In this document: one piece after another, positions 58,530-64,000 of the stretch | How positions within the stretch are numbered: position 1 is the stretch's first letter | How the letters are laid out: the number at the start of each line of letters is the position of its first letter | DNA from: Hyphodiscus hymeniophilus | Taxonomy: Eukaryota > Ascomycota > Leotiomycetes > Helotiales > Hyphodiscaceae | Length of the DNA stretch: 64,000 nucleotides | Direction: 5' to 3' | Assembly (NCBI GenBank): GCA_016508695.1 | Contig: VNKQ01000006.1 | Location: forward strand, 2,046,001 to 2,110,000 | The notes under the pieces: model-generated | What the model saw: the letters and a program-made list of their open reading frames with translations, nothing else | Databases searched by the model: none | Told to the model about the DNA's origin: nothing | Program-made: the position numbers and the translations under genes

Positions 58530-58650
58530 GTTCTATCACAAGGTTTCTCTAAATACAAGTTAGTGCCTTAAAGACTAGGCCGTAGGCTAAAGACCCCTTG
58601 TGACTTCCCTATCTTTATAGGTCCCCCCCCCTAGTAAGGTACCCTTACTT
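58530..58650. repeat. Possible LTR or element terminus at the island edge
   Basis: A less mutated 120 bp contains an 8-bp inverted pair TCACAAGG (58536-58543) and CCTTGTGA (58596-58603), then a GGTCCCCCCCCCTAG run. It begins TGTTCTATC, the TG start expected of an LTR. The partner LTR and target-site duplication are not recognisable, so this is tentative. Confidence 0.35.
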
Positions 58651-61600
58651 TAAGACTTTTTCCAATAATAAGAATATAAAGAAAATATAAGGAGAAGATC
58701 CCTAAGTATAAAGTTCTTCTTATCGTAAGTTTTATAATTATATTCCTTCCTTTAGTATTTTATATTACAATATACTAACTGAAGTTTAGAGGTCCCTATT
58801 ATAATATAAAGCGAAATATAAATTTGTAACTAAGAGTATATTACTAAACCTTCTTATAGAGTCTAGATTTTAACTCTTTATATAAAGGCAATTAAAGTAA
58901 TAAAAATAAAAAAATTAATATAATCTTTATATAATACTTATTCCAAATTAATTCTTTTAAGAGGTCTAAGAAATAAAAAAGAATAATATAGGCCGGGTAA
59001 TATCTAGTAAGTAACCCTTTATTTCCCGAGAGATTAATCTTAGTCTTACTACCTTAAGGTTACTTTTACTACTTTAATAATAGCCTCGTTTTACTCCTTT
59101 AAAACTATAATAGTATCTCTAATATTATTAGTAGTAATATAGCGAGAATCCTTAAAGGACTTAAGAGCCTTTAAGTAAAGCTTTACTTTGCCTTTAGTAA
59201 TTAGCTTATCTCTAGATATCTTTAACTAATCTCGGAAGTTTTAAAGATTTATATAATAATATAAAACTTCTTACAAAACTATATAGCTATTAGGTTATAT
59301 TATATAATATAGTAATAGATATTCCTTTAATTTTTTAGGGCAACTATATTCTTAAGGCTTATTATAGGGACGTATTTAATAAGGTTTATTTAGGGAAATA
59401 GTCTTATAAGTAAAAATAGGGTTATAAAAGTAAGAGTTAAGAGATAGGTTAAAAAAAGGAGAGTCTTTCTTTCTTTAGTCTTAGTCTATTAGATCTTCTT
59501 TAAAGGAATTTACTTAATAATAGTAACGGGCAGGTTTTAAGGAATCTTATATAGCTTATACCTTCTTTTAATAAGTACTGGGTTAAAAAGATTTTGCGGG
59601 GATTAAGTTAGTTATAGTAAATCTTAGTTTAAGTTTAGGAACTTTAGACTATCCTTAACTAAATACTCTAATATTATTTATAAATATTTCTCGTTCTTCT
59701 CGGGTTATTCTTATACTTAGCTAGAGAAGATTTGTAATAAGACTTATTTAGAATATAAGTATACCCGTTTCTTTCTTTACTAATTGGCTCTTTAAACCTT
59801 CTTTTATAATTAGAGTATACTTTACTAGGTACTCTTTATAATATAATTTGTTTATAAGGCGCTTTATTATACTTAGACTTATAGGTTCCCCTTCCTTTTC
59901 TCTTTAGTAAGTTAAGATAGGGTTATTTCTTAGAACAAATTTAGCTCTTCTCTAAATAACCTAATTATTATTAAAAGGCTTCTAATAATCTTTTTTTATC
60001 TAAAGTAAATAATAATTAACTTTAACCCGACTTATATTTAAGTATATTATTAGGGGAAATTTACTAGGTTATTCCTTTAGATTAGGGTTTATTTTATAGT
60101 TAGGGTTATTTCTATAAGTAAGATTTTTTTATCTTTAGTTTAAGTAATACTAACAAATAACCTAAAGCGACTTTTTTTCTTAATCTTTCTTCTCTTTTCT
60201 TTCTTTAATAACTTATATTCTTACTTTTTTTTCTTTTATAAACTTTTAATAAAATATAGCCTTTTAATATAATAGGACTCTCTTTATATCTTCCTCGAAT
60301 TTTACTACTTATATATTATTATTATTCGACTAGTATTCTTTTATTTTAACCCGATATTTAAATCTTATAGCCTTTATAATAGGGGAGGGTTCCTTTATTA
60401 AAGTATAAAAGTATTTAAAAGAGTACTTTAGGGCAAAAGTACTCGGTATAACCTTAGATCTTTTAAGAGGGGTATTAATTATATCTTTATTAGCCTTATG
60501 TTTTATAAAGGCTAATTAAATAAGAGTAAGGGCTAATAACTAATAACCTTCTACCTCTTCTTTCTCTTTACTTTTAATAAGTATAGGGTCTTCCTTCTCC
60601 CTAGTTCTCTTAAATATAGTTATATAAGTACCTTCTTTTGTCTCTTTAGCTTTTAATATATTCTTTTAAAAAGTAATTTAAGACTTTAGTCTTTTATTAT
60701 TATTCTTTTATAGCTAAGAACTAAGTATTTAAAATTTGCTAAAAGTTCCCTTAAAGTTAAGTACCTTGTTTTTCTTAACTTTTCTTTTATTCTCCTTATT
60801 TACTATTAAGTTAAAAAGAGCCTTTAAGACGTTAGTTACTTTTACTTTATACTTCTCGTAATACTTATAAATAAATATACTAGCTACTTAAATTTATTTT
60901 TCTTAAAGGGACTTCTTTACTACTTTATATTCGGGTCTTTTAAATAGGGGTTAGGGCTTTAGGGCTAATTAGGCTAGGTTATATTAGGTTATAGGCTCTT
61001 TTCTATTAAACTTGGGTTCCCCTACTTCGCTTATATTCTCCTTATTACTTAACCTCTTACTTTTGTTATTTTCTCTTCTTATTAATACTTTCTTAAGGTT
61101 CTTTTCCTTATTACTAAACTAGCTATCTTTATATAAGACCTTTCTTTTACTCTAATTACTATTCTCTTTATAAGCTAATCGCTCTTTTATTCTCGGGTCT
61201 ATTTTAGTCTTTTTATACTTTTAATATATCTCCCAAATTTCCCTTACTTTAAATATATATATTCTTATACTTATAATACTAGTAGATTAGGTTTATACTA
61301 AGGGTAAAAAAGAAGGTATTATATTTTTGTATTTCTTTTCTAAGGGTCTTTATAACTCTTTTACTATTTATCGATACTTTTATATAATATTAACTATATA
61401 AATTACTTCCTCGGATAATTTTATAAGTCGGCTATTACTTGCGGGTATAAACGCGGATAATAATATTAGAAAAGGGCCTTTTTCGATTAATACTAGGGTT
61501 TATTAGATTAGGCAAATTTATTAACTCTATTAATAAGGAGGTAAAGTCTATTAAGGTTCGGCTTCTATTAGCTATAGTCTTATTTTTATTTACTTTAGTC

Positions 61601-63059
61601 TTATTTTTATTAGCTAAGGTCCTACTTCTATATACTTTTGTTTTATTTTTATTTATAGCTATATTATAAAGCTTTGTTTAGGGGATAATATTATTTTTAT
61701 ATAGTCTTAGAAAATACTTTTTTAAACTATCTTATTATAGTAAAAGTAAATTATATTACCTTTTACTAATACTTTTTCCCTATTATCTTTTGTTTTTCCC
61801 CTTATAATAGAGAATTATAAGAGTTATAGCCCGTTTGCTTCGTTTTAATATTAAGTATCTTTTAAAAAAGAGTAAAGTAAACTAGTCTTTAATAAACTCT
61901 TAAAGGTTTTAGCTAAAGTAGTTTCTTAAAAGTCTAAAATTAAAATAATCTCTTATTATAGTCTTATAACCTTTTTAATATAATTAAGAGGTTCTTTTGC
62001 TTTTTTAAAGTTAAGGTTTCGTATAGGGTTAGTAGGGCTAAATTGCAAGTCTAAAATAAAAGGTAATAAAATATTGCCTTTTATAATTATTAAAAAGGAA
62101 GCTTAAAGAGAAAGTTATTGAGGTTAAGTTACTAAAGGCTATTATTACGGGTAGTAAAAGTAGGGCTCTAGTGTAATTAACTTCTTAATTACTATTTAAT
62201 AGGGCTATAATAACTTAATAGTTAGTAAGCCTATTATAACAATACGGGCTTAAGTAACTAATTCCGCTAGGGCCGATAGGTATACTCTAAGAAAGCTTCT
62301 TAGGTCTTTTAGAAGATAATATTTTATAGACCCTAGTTATATATTTTAGTACGCTAATAGATTTCTCTCTTTTTCTATTACTAAATACCCTTCTTTTAAC
62401 CTAAATAGTTTTAAGTAATCTTTATAAAAAATCCCTAAGATTAGTATACTATTAATTTGTTAAATAGTATATAACTTGTAATAGTTTCCGCTATACCCTA
62501 TAACTATAAAGGGTCCTCTTTATAATAGGCGCAACTTCTTCTTAGCTAATCTTAAGTTATATAATATAATAAGTTATCTTAGAGTAAAAGTATATATTTA
62601 TACTCTTATATTATATCTTAATTTTTATATTTCTCTCTAGTAGTCAGATATTACTATTGCCTCTTATAGGGTCTTTTAATACTTAGCCATATAGTTAAGG
62701 ATAGCGTCTTCTTAGCTTATAGTATTTACTAGATTCCTAGGATATAGCGGGTAAAGCTTAGCTTTAGGGTCTTATAAGACTATAATAAGGGAAACCCTTA
62801 TATAACCAGAGAAAGTTATCTTTAGATTCTTATCTAAATTAAAGCCTCTTTAAATTTTAAATAAAGAATAACCGAGATACGAAATCTTATATTTATTAAC
62901 TTTAAATATAAATAATATAATTCTTTATAAGAAGGTCTTAGGGCTTCCTAACTTTTTTAATACTTATTAAAAGAGATTATTAGCTTTCTCTATTATCTTA
63001 GTCGACTTTTTAGCTTTTAATAGTAAAGTTACCTAAAGGACCTTTTAATTAGCTATAAA

Positions 63060-63475
63060 CTTCTAGGTTACTACTCTAAAATAAAGGCTAGGGTTAGAGT
63101 AAAAACCTATTAAAAGGCCTTTTTAAGTAAAGAAATCCTTGAGTAATCTTATTGTTTTGGCTTAATTATTTATTATATATATATATATTTAAATAAATCG
63201 AGAAAAATAGTCGATAATTATTAAAATATATTTGCCTTAAGATTTCTAGAAAACTAGAAATAGTCTAATGAAGTTAATACTTAAAAGCTATATTAGTAAG
63301 GTAACCGAGACTTTTAAGAGTATTTAAGAATATAAAGCTAAACTATATTTTATATATTTTAAATATCCTTTAATATAATCGGTTATATCTTTTATTATTT
63401 TAGGCTAATATATCTCTCGGAGATACTTAGAGGTAATCTCTCTTATAAAGTAACCGCCCTAGTTATAGGCTTTGA
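63060..63475 (-). pseudogene. Gypsy-type integrase relic, RIP-inactivated
   Basis: Read on minus, 63,475 to about 63,300 gives GGYFIREITSKYLREIY, a stop exactly where Trp is expected (TGG to TAG), then PKIIKDITDYIKG and YLKYIK where the CxxC of the HHCC zinc finger should be (Cys to Tyr, G to A). Continuing to about 63,060 one frame reads LTSLDYF, STIFLDLF, YIYNK and QGFLYLKRPFNRFLL, with stops, consistent with an integrase core. The substitutions are all of the kind RIP makes. RT/RNase H of the element would lie beyond 64,000. Confidence 0.65.
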
Positions 63476-64000
63476 AAAGGATATTAGTTACCTTTTATTT
63501 TATAATATATTATCGCTATTTGCTTTTTTATAAATACTATATTACTTTACTTTTAATCTTATAATTATTATACTTTTAATAAAACGCTTCTTTCTAAATC
63601 TTCCCTAGTCCGTTTAGTATTATATATATTTATAGAAATTATATAACCTTAAAGTACTAGAAAGAGTACTTATATTTTACTATAATTAAAGGTTAGATAA
63701 AGTTTAAAAGTAAAGTTTCCCCTTTATATATAAAAGCTAATATAAAGTTAATAAATATATAATTTATATATAAAGATTCTATTACTAAATTTACTTTCTC
63801 TCTTATAAGAATATCTTACTTCTTTATTTATTATTTTATAAATATACTTATTAGGTCGTCTTACTATAGCTTTATTCCTTTAAGAAGCTCTTTATATTCT
63901 CTTTTCTTATCTTTTTAGATTTATTTTAGCCGCCCCTTATTGTCTTCTCTTAATTATTTATACTTTTAAAAGTTATATATATATTCCTTATCGGGGAAGA

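Larger units (their letters stand above)
58520..64000. mobile_element. AT-rich RIP-degraded repeat island
   Basis: From about 58,640 to the window end the sequence is nearly all A/T, with almost no CpA or TpG dinucleotides and many TpA, and no ORF of usable size on either strand. This is the classic result of repeat-induced point mutation (C-to-T at CpA). Several remaining CpA sit in GpCpA. One clear retroelement segment survives as a translation shadow (see the integrase entry). The left edge (58,520-58,650) is less mutated. The island runs beyond the window, so element number and nesting are unknown. Confidence 0.8.

Noticed and set aside
1..64000. Secondary-metabolite cluster, CRISPR, tRNA or rRNA
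   Set aside because: No PKS, NRPS, terpene or DMATS core, no repeat-spacer array and no cloverleaf-like sequence was seen.

Overview
This window looks like nuclear DNA of a filamentous ascomycete, most like Leotiomycetes/Helotiales (inferred from gene families, not tested). Genes are compact and carry short GT-AG introns of about 45-135 nt, usually with a CTAAC/CTGAC-like branch site just before the acceptor. Several families are typical of Pezizomycotina: 2EXR, FSH-type hydrolases, fungal BTB proteins, DUF2985 membrane proteins and many MFS transporters. The last 5.4 kb is an extremely AT-rich block that looks like repeat-induced point mutation (RIP). I rebuilt exon structures by hand from splice signals, frame continuity and family similarity. 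Several ORFs open at non-ATG codons because they are internal exons.

Layout. 0.4-5 kb: housekeeping genes POP7 (RNase P/MRP), RAV2/Rogdi (V-ATPase assembly), a mitochondrial NIPSNAP protein and a four-exon ATP18 of 62 codons. 5-7.3 kb: gene-poor. 7.3-15.4 kb: a PEX11-family gene, then a possible catabolic or detoxification group (alpha/beta hydrolase, divergent ACS-family MFS permease, type-B carboxylesterase), then a secreted/GPI-type protein built of 11-residue repeats. 15.4-17.5 kb: relics of RNase-H-fold genes and a hairpin-forming GAGTA repeat. 17.5-22 kb: a small secreted expansin/RlpA-like protein, then divergent SSZ1 and RRP40. 22.8-31 kb: a 14-TM MFS transporter, an F-box/LRR-type gene with a damaged 5' end, a small membrane protein and a MOSC protein. 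31.7-43.7 kb: a thioesterase, a KH-domain protein, a large kinase-like plus vWA protein, a BTB protein and proteasome subunit RPN5. 43.9-58 kb: an FSH serine hydrolase, a 2EXR protein, an MFS transporter, a broken HET-like gene, a DUF2985 membrane protein, another MFS and a quinone-oxidoreductase-like MDR enzyme. 58.5-64 kb: the AT-rich island with a Gypsy-type integrase relic on the minus strand.

How the genes work together. Most are independent housekeeping loci, many in head-to-head pairs that share a promoter: POP7/RAV2, NIPSNAP/ATP18, hydrolase/ACS permease, SSZ1/RRP40, BTB/RPN5, FSH/2EXR and MFS/quinone reductase. The only functional grouping I can argue for is hydrolase, permease and carboxylesterase (8.6-14.5 kb). 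I see no polyketide or NRPS backbone gene, no CRISPR array and no tRNA or rRNA gene. The least described candidates are the kinase-like/vWA protein with a degenerate DFG motif, the 11-mer repeat surface protein, and the pseudogenised HET-like and RNase-H relics.
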